From UBA4416 sp963422675 (GTDB lineage Bacteria; Bacteroidota; Bacteroidia; B-17B0; Aurantibacillaceae): 64,000 nucleotides of DNA. A program made the position numbers and the translations under genes. The stretch lies in NCBI GenBank assembly GCA_963422675.2, contig CAXVYS010000019.1:47660-111659 (forward strand). The letters are read 5' to 3'. Shown in pieces: positions 43,881-51,657 of the stretch. The notes beneath the pieces were generated by a model, which worked only from the letters and a program-made list of their open reading frames with translations, did no database searches and was not told where the DNA came from. The stretch's first letter is position 1. Each line of letters starts with the position of its first letter.

Positions 43881-44534
43881 ATGGAAACAACCTTAAAATT
43901 TTTAAAACAGCTGGCTAAAAATAACCGTAAGGAATGGTTTGACGAAAACCGAAAAACCTATGAAGTAGCTAAAGGGGAATTTGAAGAAATTATTAAATCG
44001 GTGATTGATAAAGTTGTGGTAAACGACAAATTGATTGCCGGCCTGGAAGCAAAAAAATGTATGTTCAGGATCAATAAAGACGTTCGTTTCAGTAAAGACA
44101 AATCTCCTTATAAATTAAACATGGGAGCAAGCATTAACCCGGGAGGGAAAAAATCGATGATCCCTGGATATTATATTCACGTTGAACCGGGAAAAAGTTT
44201 TTTGGCAGGAGGTTCCTACCAACCTATGCCGGAAATGCTGGCGGCCATAAGGCAGGAAATTGATTATAATAGCAAAGACTTCAGGAAGATTTTAGCTGCT
44301 AAAGATTTTAAAACCTATTTTAAAGAGCTTTCGCAGGAAGACAAATTAAAAACAGCACCAAAAGGTTATGAAAAAACACATCCTGAAATTGACCTTTTAC
44401 AGCACAAACATTTTATAATGGTTCACAACCTGAAAGATGAGGATGTGTTAAACAAAAACTTTCCGGCCTATGCCGCTAAAGTATTTAAAGCCATGTTGCC
44501 GCTTAATGCGTTTTTAAGAAACTGTATGGAATGA
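43881..44534 (+). CDS. DUF2461 (TIGR02453-type) protein
   Basis: Conserved cytoplasmic protein of unknown function. Seen: METTLKFLKQLAKNNRKEWFDENRKTYE, CMFRINKDVRFSKDKSPYKLNMGASINPGGKKS and YYIHVEPGKSFLAGGSYQPMP, the DUF2461 signature. The ATG at 43881 gives the family's usual start, although an ATG at 43872 is in frame. It follows the lycopene cyclase gene by 12 bases (3 from the earlier ATG), so it is probably part of the carotenoid transcript, perhaps only by position. Its 3' end overlaps the convergent HAD gene by 21 bases. Confidence 0.88.
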   Translation: METTLKFLKQLAKNNRKEWFDENRKTYEVAKGEFEEIIKSVIDKVVVNDKLIAGLEAKKCMFRINKDVRFSKDKSPYKLNMGASINPGGKKSMIPGYYIHVEPGKSFLAGGSYQPMPEMLAAIRQEIDYNSKDFRKILAAKDFKTYFKELSQEDKLKTAPKGYEKTHPEIDLLQHKHFIMVHNLKDEDVLNKNFPAYAAKVFKAMLPLNAFLRNCME

Positions 44535-45194
44535 TCCGTCTGAGCTTATACCAGCGAGTAAGTCTTCCAGCGAATTCAAATTGTGATCGGCCAACACAAA
44601 TTTAGGATTGTGCTTATTTTCGGCATCAGGTATGGCAATTACTTTCATTTGTGCCGCTTTTGCTGCAATAATACCATTTACCGAATCCTCAATTACCAGG
44701 CATTCTTTAGGGTTTACACCAAGTTGAACGGCACAGTTTAAAAAAACTTCCGGATGCGGCTTCCCATAAGCAAGATGTTCGGCAGAACAAAGCGTATCAA
44801 AATAAGGGCGAATATTTAAGGCATCTACCACTGTATTCATGAACTCTGTATTGGAAGATGTTCCTATCCCTATTTTATAACCTTTGTCCTTTAAATGGAC
44901 CAGCGCTTTGTTTACACCCTTCATGGGGCGGCCTTCTTTTTTGATGAGGTCAGATAAACGGTTAATCACCAGTTTATCAAAATCAGTTACGGAAATAGTA
45001 TGGATCTGGTGTTTATCGAACCAGAATTTAGCCACCTCTTTAAACCGGAGGCCTGTCGTAATTCTGCAGTCGTGATCTGTAAAAGGAATCCCGATTTCGG
45101 TAAAACTTTGTATCATAATCCTGCGCCATAATGGTTCCGAATCAATAATAACCCCGTCCATGTCAAAAATAATGGCTTTTACTCCTTTTAGCAT
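44514..45194 (-). CDS. HAD-superfamily phosphatase (HxpB/beta-phosphoglucomutase type)
   Basis: Haloacid-dehalogenase-fold hydrolase, subfamily I with helical cap. Seen: motif I IIFDMDGVIIDSEPLWRR (Asp11 and Asp13), motif II IGIGTSSNTEFM, motif III Lys in YGKPHPEVF, and motif IV VIEDSVNGIIAAKAA. The D-x-D-G-V-I-I-D-S-E-P-x-W start is close to the hexitol/2-deoxyglucose-6-phosphatase group, so a sugar phosphate is the likely substrate. A TATATTTG promoter element on the minus strand precedes it. Confidence 0.9.
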   Translation of the reverse strand: MLKGVKAIIFDMDGVIIDSEPLWRRIMIQSFTEIGIPFTDHDCRITTGLRFKEVAKFWFDKHQIHTISVTDFDKLVINRLSDLIKKEGRPMKGVNKALVHLKDKGYKIGIGTSSNTEFMNTVVDALNIRPYFDTLCSAEHLAYGKPHPEVFLNCAVQLGVNPKECLVIEDSVNGIIAAKAAQMKVIAIPDAENKHNPKFVLADHNLNSLEDLLAGISSDGSFHTVS

Positions 45195-45219
45195 TGTTAA
45201 TTTCTTTGTTTAATAAATG

Positions 45220-45227
45220 CAAATATA
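45220..45227 (-). promoter_or_regulatory. Bacteroidota -7 element for the HAD gene
   Basis: On the minus strand this reads TATATTTG (TAnnTTTG), 26 bases upstream of the start at 45194. Confidence 0.5.
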
Positions 45228-45253
45228 CATTTATTAGCAAGCCTTTGTGATGC

Positions 45254-45261
45254 TATTTTTG
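45254..45261 (+). promoter_or_regulatory. -7-like element immediately before the GT2 start
   Basis: TATTTTTG matches TAnnTTTG, ending only four bases before the ATG at 45266. If it is used, the mRNA would be leaderless or nearly so. Confidence 0.35.
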
Positions 45262-45265
45262 TTAC

Positions 45266-46408
45266 ATGTATTTTCCCGGATTTGTTGAAATAGGCGTGAG
45301 CGAACTTTTATTAATTGCTTTTGGATTGTCTCTGATAGGCATGAGCATATATTATGTATTGAATATCCTTCCTTTAGGTAAAATGAAAGATGATAGTGGA
45401 GTGAAATCTGCAAAAAAAGAACCCGTTTCGGTTATTATATGTGCAAGAAACGAAGATGATAACCTGACTGAATTTTTACCAAAGTTTTTAGTACAGGATT
45501 ATCCTGAATTTGAAGTCATTGTGGTAAACGATTGTTCCATCGATAACACAGAGAATGTAATTGATGAATTCGCAAAAATATTTCCTAATTTAAAAAAGGT
45601 AAATATTAAAGAAGACGATTATTATAAGCATGGAAAGAAATTTGCGGTAATGGTTGGTATTAAAGGTGCTAAATACGATAACCTGTTATTTACCGATGCC
45701 GATTGCTTTCCCGCAAACGAACATTGGATCAGTGAGATGAGTTCCGGCTTTACGGATAAAAAAGAAATTGTATTGGGGTATGGTGCTTATAAAAAGGAAG
45801 CCGGTTTTCTAAATAAGCTCATTCGGTTCGATGCATTTTTAATCGCCGCTAATTATTTATCTGCAGCCATAAAAGGCAAAGCATATATGGGCGTTGGTCG
45901 GAATCTGGCGTATAAAAAAGACCTGTTTTACAAACAAAAAGGGTTTTCAAAACATTACCACATACAATCGGGGGATGACGATTTGTTTATTAACCAGGCA
46001 TGTACAAGCGAAAATACGGCTATTGTCGTAAGCCCAAATGCCATTACCTATTCTGTGGCTAAGAAAACGTTTTTAAACTGGAAGCGTCAAAAGCAGCGTC
46101 ATTTAACCACTGCGCCCCATTATACGGTTCAAAGCAAAACAAAAATTACGATCGGTTATGTTGTACAATATGCATTTCATATCTTGTTTTTGGTATTGTT
46201 ATGTTTTAAGTTAACGTTCATATCTGCTTTGGTAGGTTTAATTTTGAAAATATGCTTACAAATGCTTATTTTTAGAAAAGCATCACAAAGGTTAAATGAG
46301 CCGGATATGTGGGTGATGTCGTTTTTTTATGAATTTATATTATTAATTATTTACCCGGTTTTTCACATCAGCAAATTATTTCATAAACCTAATAAATGGA
46401 AGAGTTAA
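45266..46408 (+). CDS. Membrane glycosyltransferase, family 2
   Basis: Processive-type GT2 enzyme. Seen: an N-terminal membrane helix (LLLIAFGLSLIGMSIYYVL), the GT-A domain with SVIICARNEDDNLTEFLPKFLVQDYPEFEVIVVNDCS, the D-x-D-like FTDADCFPA, the acceptor motif SGDDDLFINQ, an R-Q-K-Q-R-H stretch resembling Q-x-x-R-W, and two or more C-terminal membrane helices. It probably makes or extends a surface glycan or glycolipid. Its last 13 bases overlap the start of the sigma-factor gene, which suggests translational coupling. Confidence 0.85.
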   Translation: MYFPGFVEIGVSELLLIAFGLSLIGMSIYYVLNILPLGKMKDDSGVKSAKKEPVSVIICARNEDDNLTEFLPKFLVQDYPEFEVIVVNDCSIDNTENVIDEFAKIFPNLKKVNIKEDDYYKHGKKFAVMVGIKGAKYDNLLFTDADCFPANEHWISEMSSGFTDKKEIVLGYGAYKKEAGFLNKLIRFDAFLIAANYLSAAIKGKAYMGVGRNLAYKKDLFYKQKGFSKHYHIQSGDDDLFINQACTSENTAIVVSPNAITYSVAKKTFLNWKRQKQRHLTTAPHYTVQSKTKITIGYVVQYAFHILFLVLLCFKLTFISALVGLILKICLQMLIFRKASQRLNEPDMWVMSFFYEFILLIIYPVFHISKLFHKPNKWKS

Positions 46409-47016
46409 ATCCGCTCGATAAGTTAACTACCAAAGCTGTTTATGATTATCATCTTATACAGCAAGCCTTGCATAGGGGCGATCAAAAAGCTTATGCCGAA
46501 TTATTACATCGATACCGTGAATCGGTATATTTTACGATGCTGAGAATGTGTAATAATAAAGATGATGCCGAAGATCTTACCATCGAAGCTTTTGGCAGGG
46601 CCTTTAAAAGGCTGGAACAGTATACTCCTACGTACGCCTTTAGTACCTGGCTTTTCAAAATTGCGAGTAATAATGCCATCGACTTTTTAAGAAATAAGAA
46701 AAAGAACACCGCCCTTTCTTTAGATACTAAAATGGAAAATGATGAAGGGCAGGAGTTTTCTAAAAACATTAAATCCCAAACCTTAGACCCGGAAGAAAAC
46801 ATCATTAAAAAACAGAAAGTTGAAATGTTACGTGATGTGGTGGAAAAATTAAAACCCCGTTACAAAGAATTAGTGAAAATGCGTTACTACGAGGAACTGA
46901 GCTACGAAGAAATTGCCGTTAAGCTCGATTTACCTGTAGGGACAGTAAAAGCACAGCTTTTCAGAGCAAGAGAATTCTTATACAACATTCTTAAAAACCA
47001 GGAAAACAGAATTTAG
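46396..47016 (+). CDS. ECF-type RNA polymerase sigma factor
   Basis: Sigma-70 family, group IV. Seen: region 2 (YAELLHRYRESVYFTMLRMCNNKDDAEDLTIEAFGRAFKRLEQY, then FSTWLFKIASNNAIDFLRNKK) and region 4 (LKPRYKELVKMRYYEELSYEEIAVKLDLPVGTVKAQLFRAREFLY). No anti-sigma factor gene is adjacent; instead the start lies inside the upstream glycosyltransferase gene and rsmG follows after 41 bases. This type of ECF factor in Bacteroidota often lacks a linked anti-sigma; its regulon cannot be told from here. Confidence 0.93.
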   Translation: MEELNPLDKLTTKAVYDYHLIQQALHRGDQKAYAELLHRYRESVYFTMLRMCNNKDDAEDLTIEAFGRAFKRLEQYTPTYAFSTWLFKIASNNAIDFLRNKKKNTALSLDTKMENDEGQEFSKNIKSQTLDPEENIIKKQKVEMLRDVVEKLKPRYKELVKMRYYEELSYEEIAVKLDLPVGTVKAQLFRAREFLYNILKNQENRI

Positions 47017-47057
47017 TTTTCTGTGTTATCCATTCCAAAACGATAAAACCTATTTTA

Positions 47058-47693
47058 GTGAAACCCGATATCATACTTAAATATTTCCCGAATATTACAG
47101 AACACCAAAAAGAACAGTTCGAAAAATTATACGATCTGTATGTACATTGGAATGCACAAATTAATGTGATTTCCCGTAAAGAAACTGATCTGTTATACGA
47201 ACGGCATGTGTTGCATTCGCTGGGAATAGCAAAGGTTATGAGTTTTAAGCCCGGCACAAAAATTTTGGATGTGGGTACAGGTGGTGGCTTCCCGGGTATT
47301 CCCTTAGCTATTTTATTTCCCGAAAGCACCTTTCATTTAGTAGATTCGATTGGAAAAAAAATTAAAGTGGTTGAAGGTGTTGCGGAAGGTATCGGCTTAA
47401 CCAATCTTACAGCACAACATGAAAGAGCAGAGAAAATCCCTGATCGCTATCACTTTATTGTAAGCCGCGCTGTTACGGAGTTTCCGGAGTTTTATAACTG
47501 GGTCTATAGAAAAATATTGAAAGAAAATTTCAACGATTTACCTAATGGAATTCTTTACCTGAAAGGCGGTGATTTGAAAGAAGAATTTGGACCCCATTAT
47601 TCCAAAGCTACTTTTTATGAGCTGAAAGATTTTTTTGATGAAGAATTTTTTGAAACCAAAAAAGTGGTGCATTATAAATTAGGATTTGTATAG
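47058..47693 (+). CDS. rsmG: 16S rRNA (guanine527-N7)-methyltransferase RsmG
   Basis: Methylates G527 of 16S rRNA. Seen: NAQINVISRKETDLLYERHVLHSLGIAK, the SAM motif KILDVGTGGGFPGIPLAILFPESTFHLVDSIGKKI and the RAVTEFPEF block. 211 aa is usual. Translation starts at GTG 47058 (MKPDIILKYFPNITEHQ), which is a typical N-terminus for the family. It may be co-transcribed with the sigma-factor gene upstream. Confidence 0.95.
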   Translation: MKPDIILKYFPNITEHQKEQFEKLYDLYVHWNAQINVISRKETDLLYERHVLHSLGIAKVMSFKPGTKILDVGTGGGFPGIPLAILFPESTFHLVDSIGKKIKVVEGVAEGIGLTNLTAQHERAEKIPDRYHFIVSRAVTEFPEFYNWVYRKILKENFNDLPNGILYLKGGDLKEEFGPHYSKATFYELKDFFDEEFFETKKVVHYKLGFV

Positions 47694-47816
47694 AATCCGG
47701 AAATAACCTTCTATAAATTGAAGGCTATTCTATTTACTCTTACTCTTTCACTGAAGCTTCAGCGTGGGCGAATGGAGGGAGGATGTTCCAACTAAATCAA
47801 ATAATTAACCCGCATA

Positions 47817-47845
47817 AAAAAGGCCTCATTTTCATGAAGCCTTTC
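47817..47845 (-). terminator. Terminator of the aldolase gene
   Basis: On the minus strand AAAGGCTTCATGAAAATGAGGCCTTTTTT forms a stem with a GAAA loop (one unpaired base) and T run, 20 bases past the stop at 47865. Confidence 0.8.
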
Positions 47846-47864
47846 CTAAGTAAATTAAACATAT

Positions 47865-48512
47865 TTATTTTTTAGCATCCGCTAAAAACTGAGCTAAACC
47901 TTTATCCGTTAAAGGGTGGTTTAAAAGAGCCGTAATCGCACTCAAAGGAGCTGTAATTACATCCGCGCCTAATTTAGCACATTGTATAATGTGTAAAGGG
48001 TGACGAACAGAAGCTGCTAAAATTTCAGTTTCGTAATGGTAATTATCATAGATCAAACGGATGTCCGCAATTAACTCCATCCCATCCTGGCTAATATCAT
48101 CTAAACGCCCTACAAAAGGAGAAACGTAAGTTGCACCTGCTTTAGCGGCTAAAAGTGCTTGTCCTGCCGAAAAAACCAACGTACAGTTAGTTTTAATGCC
48201 TTTTTCACTAAAATATTTAATGGCTTTGATACCATCTTTAATCATCGGTATTTTAACAATGATACGTTCATGTAAATCTGCTAAAGCTTCACCCTCACGT
48301 ACCATTCCTTCAAAGTCAGTGGCGATTACTTCTGCGCTCACATCACCCGTTGTTATTTTACAGATATCTACATAATGCTTTAAAATATTATCCTGCCCTT
48401 TAATACCTTCTTTAGCCATTAAAGAGGGGTTAGTAGTAACTCCATCCAATACGCCTAATTCCTGCGCTTCTTTAATTTGGGCTAAATTTGCTGTATCAAT
48501 AAAAAATTTCAT
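47865..48512 (-). CDS. Fructose-6-phosphate aldolase / small transaldolase-like
   Basis: TIM-barrel class I aldolase of the FSA/TalC subgroup. Seen: MKFFIDTANLAQIKEAQELGVLDGVTTNPSLMAKEG, the Schiff-base lysine region IIVKIPM, TNCTLVFSAGQALLAAKAGATYVSPFVGRLDD, and EILAASVRHPLHIIQCAKLGADVITAP. At 215 aa it matches the small subgroup, in which some members are true transaldolases and others fructose-6-phosphate aldolases; databases use both names. Monocistronic with its own terminator. Confidence 0.92.
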   Translation of the reverse strand: MKFFIDTANLAQIKEAQELGVLDGVTTNPSLMAKEGIKGQDNILKHYVDICKITTGDVSAEVIATDFEGMVREGEALADLHERIIVKIPMIKDGIKAIKYFSEKGIKTNCTLVFSAGQALLAAKAGATYVSPFVGRLDDISQDGMELIADIRLIYDNYHYETEILAASVRHPLHIIQCAKLGADVITAPLSAITALLNHPLTDKGLAQFLADAKK

Positions 48513-48598
48513 AGTCTGTTTCGTTTAAATTGTAGGTAAATTATCTGTTTTTTTAATTATTTAATGGGTGTAAAATAAATAATTCCTAGTGAATTATC

Positions 48599-48606
48599 TA
48601 AATTTG
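48599..48606 (+). promoter_or_regulatory. Possible -7 element for the sirtuin gene
   Basis: TAAATTTG matches TAnnTTTG, 75 bases before the ATG at 48681. Confidence 0.4.
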
Positions 48607-48680
48607 TGTAAATTTAAAATAAGCTAAAACATAATCTATACAATGTTTGTAGATTGTTTAAAGTTTATTTGGTAACTGAA

Positions 48681-49376
48681 ATGAAGAAAAAAAAGATAGT
48701 TGTTTTTAGTGGCGCAGGAATGAGCGCAGAAAGCGGCATTAAAACATTCAGGGATACAGGCGGCTTGTGGGAAGAGTACAAAATTGAAGATGTTGCAACG
48801 TTTGAAGCCTGGACAAAAAACCAGAAACTGGTGTTGGATTTTTACAACCAGCGCCGGAAACAGGTAATGGAAGCCACTCCCAATAAAGCACACCAGTTTG
48901 TTGCCGAATTACAAAAAAAATACGATGTACAGGTAATTACCCAAAACATTGACGATCTGCATGAACGGGCCGGAAGTAAAAAAGTACTTCATTTACATGG
49001 GGAAATTATGAAAAGCCGTAGCAGCGTTGCCCAGGGTTTAACGTACGATTTAAAAGACTGGGAAATAAAGCAGGGTGACCTGTGCGAAAAAGGCTCTCAG
49101 CTTCGGCCCCACATTGTATGGTTTGGAGAAGCCGTTCCTGAAATGGATAAAGCAGTAGCATTTGCTGAAGAAGCAGACATTTTTATTACCATTGGAACCT
49201 CCTTAAACGTATATCCTGCGGCAAACCTCATTCATGTGGTAGATAGTGCAGTTCCAAAATACCTGATCGATCCGGGTGATTTTAAACTGGATTACATTAA
49301 AAATTTAACGGTTATTAAAGCAAAAGCAGTTGAAGGAATGGAGATCTTAATGAAAAAACTAAGCGAAACGGCTTAA
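48681..49376 (+). CDS. cobB: NAD-dependent protein deacylase (sirtuin, CobB-like)
   Basis: Sirtuin that removes acyl groups from lysines using NAD. Seen: VVFSGAGMSAESGIKTFRDTGGLWEEY, TQNIDDLHERAGS, the catalytic His in LHGEI, IVWFGEAVPEM and GTSLNVYPAANLI. The Y-x-x-R motif (FYNQRRKQ) matches the class III CobB/SIRT5 pattern that favours succinyl or malonyl groups. The usual zinc cysteine pairs are missing: the first pair region reads SRSS and the second has one Cys (GDLCEKGS), as I recall for many Bacteroidota members. Start chosen at ATG 48681; an upstream TTG at 48654 is unlikely. Confidence 0.92.
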   Translation: MKKKKIVVFSGAGMSAESGIKTFRDTGGLWEEYKIEDVATFEAWTKNQKLVLDFYNQRRKQVMEATPNKAHQFVAELQKKYDVQVITQNIDDLHERAGSKKVLHLHGEIMKSRSSVAQGLTYDLKDWEIKQGDLCEKGSQLRPHIVWFGEAVPEMDKAVAFAEEADIFITIGTSLNVYPAANLIHVVDSAVPKYLIDPGDFKLDYIKNLTVIKAKAVEGMEILMKKLSETA

Positions 49377-49457
49377 GTATATTTCAACTTGCTTTAGTAT
49401 TCCAACCGTAATTCTAGTAATATAGATTATAACACATTTAAAAATTAGTATCATCTC

Positions 49458-50708
49458 ATGAGTACACAATCCACAGTTAAATGTCCAAATTGTAAACATG
49501 AATTTCAGTTAGGCGATGCTATTTCCTCCGAAATAGAAAGCAAGATCAGGGCACGTTACCTCGATCGTTTTAATAAAGACCAGAAAGAGCTGGAGGATAA
49601 AAAACGCCTGATAGAGCAGCAGCTGGAGCAGGTAAAGAAGCAGGAGGAAGATCAGGACCGTATCATTGCAGAAAAAGTAAAATTGCAGAGAGCAGTTTTA
49701 GAACAGGAGGCTATTAAAAAAGCGGCTACCGAAATGCAAATGCAAATGGAATTATTAAATAAAGAACTGACAGAACAATCTCAAAAATTAAAAGAAAGCC
49801 AGGTAAAAGAGCTGGAATTTTTATTAAAAGAAAAAGAAATAAAGAATAAAGAAGCAGAATTAGAAATCACTATTCAAAAAAAACTACAGCAGGAAAGAGA
49901 ACAATTTACAGAGCAGATCAAAAAACAGGAGTTCGAGAAAAATTCATTAAAAGAAAGAGAACACCAAATGCAAATGCTGGAATTGAAAAAACAATTGGAC
50001 GATCAGAAAAAATTAACGGAAGAAATGGTACGTAAGCAGGGGCAAGGATCTATGCAACTACAAGGCGAAGTACATGAGCTGGCTTTGGAAGATCTTTTAC
50101 GTACTGCATTTCCATTTGATACCATTGAAGAAGTAGGAAAGGGTGTGAAAGGAGCAGATGCCATACATAGTGTTAAAAACGCGTTGGGACAAACCTGTGG
50201 AAAAATAATTTACGAAAGTAAAAATACCAAAGCATTTGGCGGAGACTGGATTGATAAATTAAAACATGATATGCGGGCCACACAGGCCGATATAGCCGTA
50301 ATTGTAACGGAAACCATGCCTAAAGATATGGAACGTTTTGGGATGAAAGACGGAGTATGGGTATGCAGTTTTTCTGAAATTAAATCCCTTGCCTTTGTAT
50401 TAAGAGATAGTTTAATTAAGGTGTATGCTGCTCAGGCAAGCCAGGAAAATAAAGGCGATAAAATGAGTATGCTTTATGCTTACTTAACCGGAGTTGAATT
50501 TAAACAGCAAATAGAAGCTATAGTGGAAGGCTTTACAGAATTGCAGGAAGGTATTTTAAAAGAAAAAAATGCCATGGCCAAAATCTGGAAAGAACGTGAA
50601 AAGCAATTAGAAAAAGTATTGCTGAATACCACCAATTTTTATGGCTCTGTAAAAGGTATTGCCGGTAATTCCATTGCCGATATTAAGAAACTGGAACTAG
50701 GGGAATAG
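49458..50708 (+). CDS. DUF2130 coiled-coil protein
   Basis: Conserved protein of unknown function. Seen: an N-terminal zinc-ribbon-like CPNCKHEF, a long charged coiled coil (residues about 30-200, rich in Lys, Glu and Gln), then the DUF2130 domain with LEDLLRTAFPFDTIEEVGKGVKGADAIHSV, GKIIYESKNTKAFGGDWIDKLKHDMR and ADIAVIVTETMPKDMERFG. The E-S-K-x-T-K and IVTET pattern recalls PD-(D/E)XK nuclease folds, so a nucleic-acid role is possible but unproven. No partner gene is adjacent. Confidence 0.9.
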   Translation: MSTQSTVKCPNCKHEFQLGDAISSEIESKIRARYLDRFNKDQKELEDKKRLIEQQLEQVKKQEEDQDRIIAEKVKLQRAVLEQEAIKKAATEMQMQMELLNKELTEQSQKLKESQVKELEFLLKEKEIKNKEAELEITIQKKLQQEREQFTEQIKKQEFEKNSLKEREHQMQMLELKKQLDDQKKLTEEMVRKQGQGSMQLQGEVHELALEDLLRTAFPFDTIEEVGKGVKGADAIHSVKNALGQTCGKIIYESKNTKAFGGDWIDKLKHDMRATQADIAVIVTETMPKDMERFGMKDGVWVCSFSEIKSLAFVLRDSLIKVYAAQASQENKGDKMSMLYAYLTGVEFKQQIEAIVEGFTELQEGILKEKNAMAKIWKEREKQLEKVLLNTTNFYGSVKGIAGNSIADIKKLELGE

Positions 50709-50710
50709 CT

Positions 50711-50732
50711 AATTTTCCCATGTGGGGAAATT
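50711..50732. repeat. Hairpin after the DUF2130 gene
   Basis: AATTTTCCC-ATGT-GGGGAAATT, a short palindrome starting three bases after the stop. It lacks a proper T run, so terminator function is uncertain. Confidence 0.4.
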
Positions 50733-50828
50733 GCTCAACATAACGTCTGCTTTTGTAGCGTTTAGTCTGGCATGTATATTTTTAGAGTAAGTGTAATTAA
50801 AACACATTAATCTTTAAACATAAACATT

Positions 50829-50984
50829 ATGGGAAATTTACTTTACATTATAGCAGTTATTTTAGTGATAGGATGGTTGGTCGGTTTTATTGGTTTTCAT
50901 ACCGGCGGCTTAATCCACATCCTGTTAGTGATAGCACTTATAGCAGTTATTTTACGGATTATTAGTGGAAGAAAACCACTCTGA
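50829..50984 (+). CDS. Lmo0937-family small membrane protein, 51 aa
   Basis: Short gene with an ATG at 50829 and TGA at 50982-50984. The product begins MGNLLYIIAVILVIGWLVGF, then IGFHTGGLIHILLVIALIAV and ends RIISGRKPL: two hydrophobic helices with a glycine-rich turn, matching the pattern of the lmo0937 (DUF5670) small membrane protein family widespread in Bacteroidota. Members are often stress-associated; no role is established. It stands alone between DUF2130 and NUDIX genes. Confidence 0.85.
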   Translation: MGNLLYIIAVILVIGWLVGFIGFHTGGLIHILLVIALIAVILRIISGRKPL

Positions 50985-51074
50985 GTAAATGTAGAAAGCA
51001 TAAATGCCACTGAAATTCAAGTATCTCATCAGAATGTAGTTTTAAACAGCCATATTTATTATTATCAATTAGTG

Positions 51075-51082
51075 TATTTTTG
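51075..51082 (+). promoter_or_regulatory. Bacteroidota -7 element for the NUDIX gene
   Basis: TATTTTTG matches TAnnTTTG, 18 bases before the ATG at 51101. Confidence 0.5.
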
Positions 51083-51100
51083 TATAAATAGTATAAGAAT

Positions 51101-51652
51101 ATGTCTTCCGTAAAAGATCAGAAAATTATTTTAGATGATAAATTAATCGTTGAAGAAGCCACTATCACCAGCGCAGGCGAAACCTTTAAACGCTTAAGAG
51201 TGAAACGGGAAAATGCTTCAGCTGTATTGATTTTAAATACTGATACCAATAAAGTTGTTCTAACCCGGCAATTCCGCTATCCTATTCACGATAAAGTAAA
51301 GGAACCTATCCTTGAAATTTTGGCAGGAAAAATAGATACCGGTGAAGAGCCTTTAGCAGCCGCAATAAGAGAAGCAGAGGAAGAAACAGGATATCGTATT
51401 CTTCCTGATCATATTCAATTATTAATGTCCTGCTTTTCTACTCCGGGCTATAGCTCTGAGAATTTTTATATCTATTATGCCACTGTAACTCATAACGATA
51501 AAGTTTCTAAAGGTGGTGGCTTACCTTCCGAAAATGAACGCATAAAAGTGATCGAAATGGAGGTGGACGAATTTATCGACCTCATTAAAAACGGACAGAT
51601 AAAAGATGCTAAAACCTATATTGCAGGCTTATACTTTGCGAATTATATTTAA
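51101..51652 (+). CDS. NUDIX hydrolase, ADP-ribose pyrophosphatase type
   Basis: Hydrolyses nucleoside diphosphates linked to another moiety, probably ADP-ribose. Seen: the Nudix box GKIDTGEEPLAAAIREAEEETGY (G-x5-E-x7-R-E-A-x-E-E-x-G-Y), preceded by VLTRQFRYPIHDKVKEPILEILA and followed by FSTPGYSSENFYIYYA, typical of the ADPRase/GDP-mannose branch. 183 aa, usual. Convergent with the PorP gene, five bases apart. Confidence 0.9.
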   Translation: MSSVKDQKIILDDKLIVEEATITSAGETFKRLRVKRENASAVLILNTDTNKVVLTRQFRYPIHDKVKEPILEILAGKIDTGEEPLAAAIREAEEETGYRILPDHIQLLMSCFSTPGYSSENFYIYYATVTHNDKVSKGGGLPSENERIKVIEMEVDEFIDLIKNGQIKDAKTYIAGLYFANYI

Positions 51653-51657
51653 GGCTG

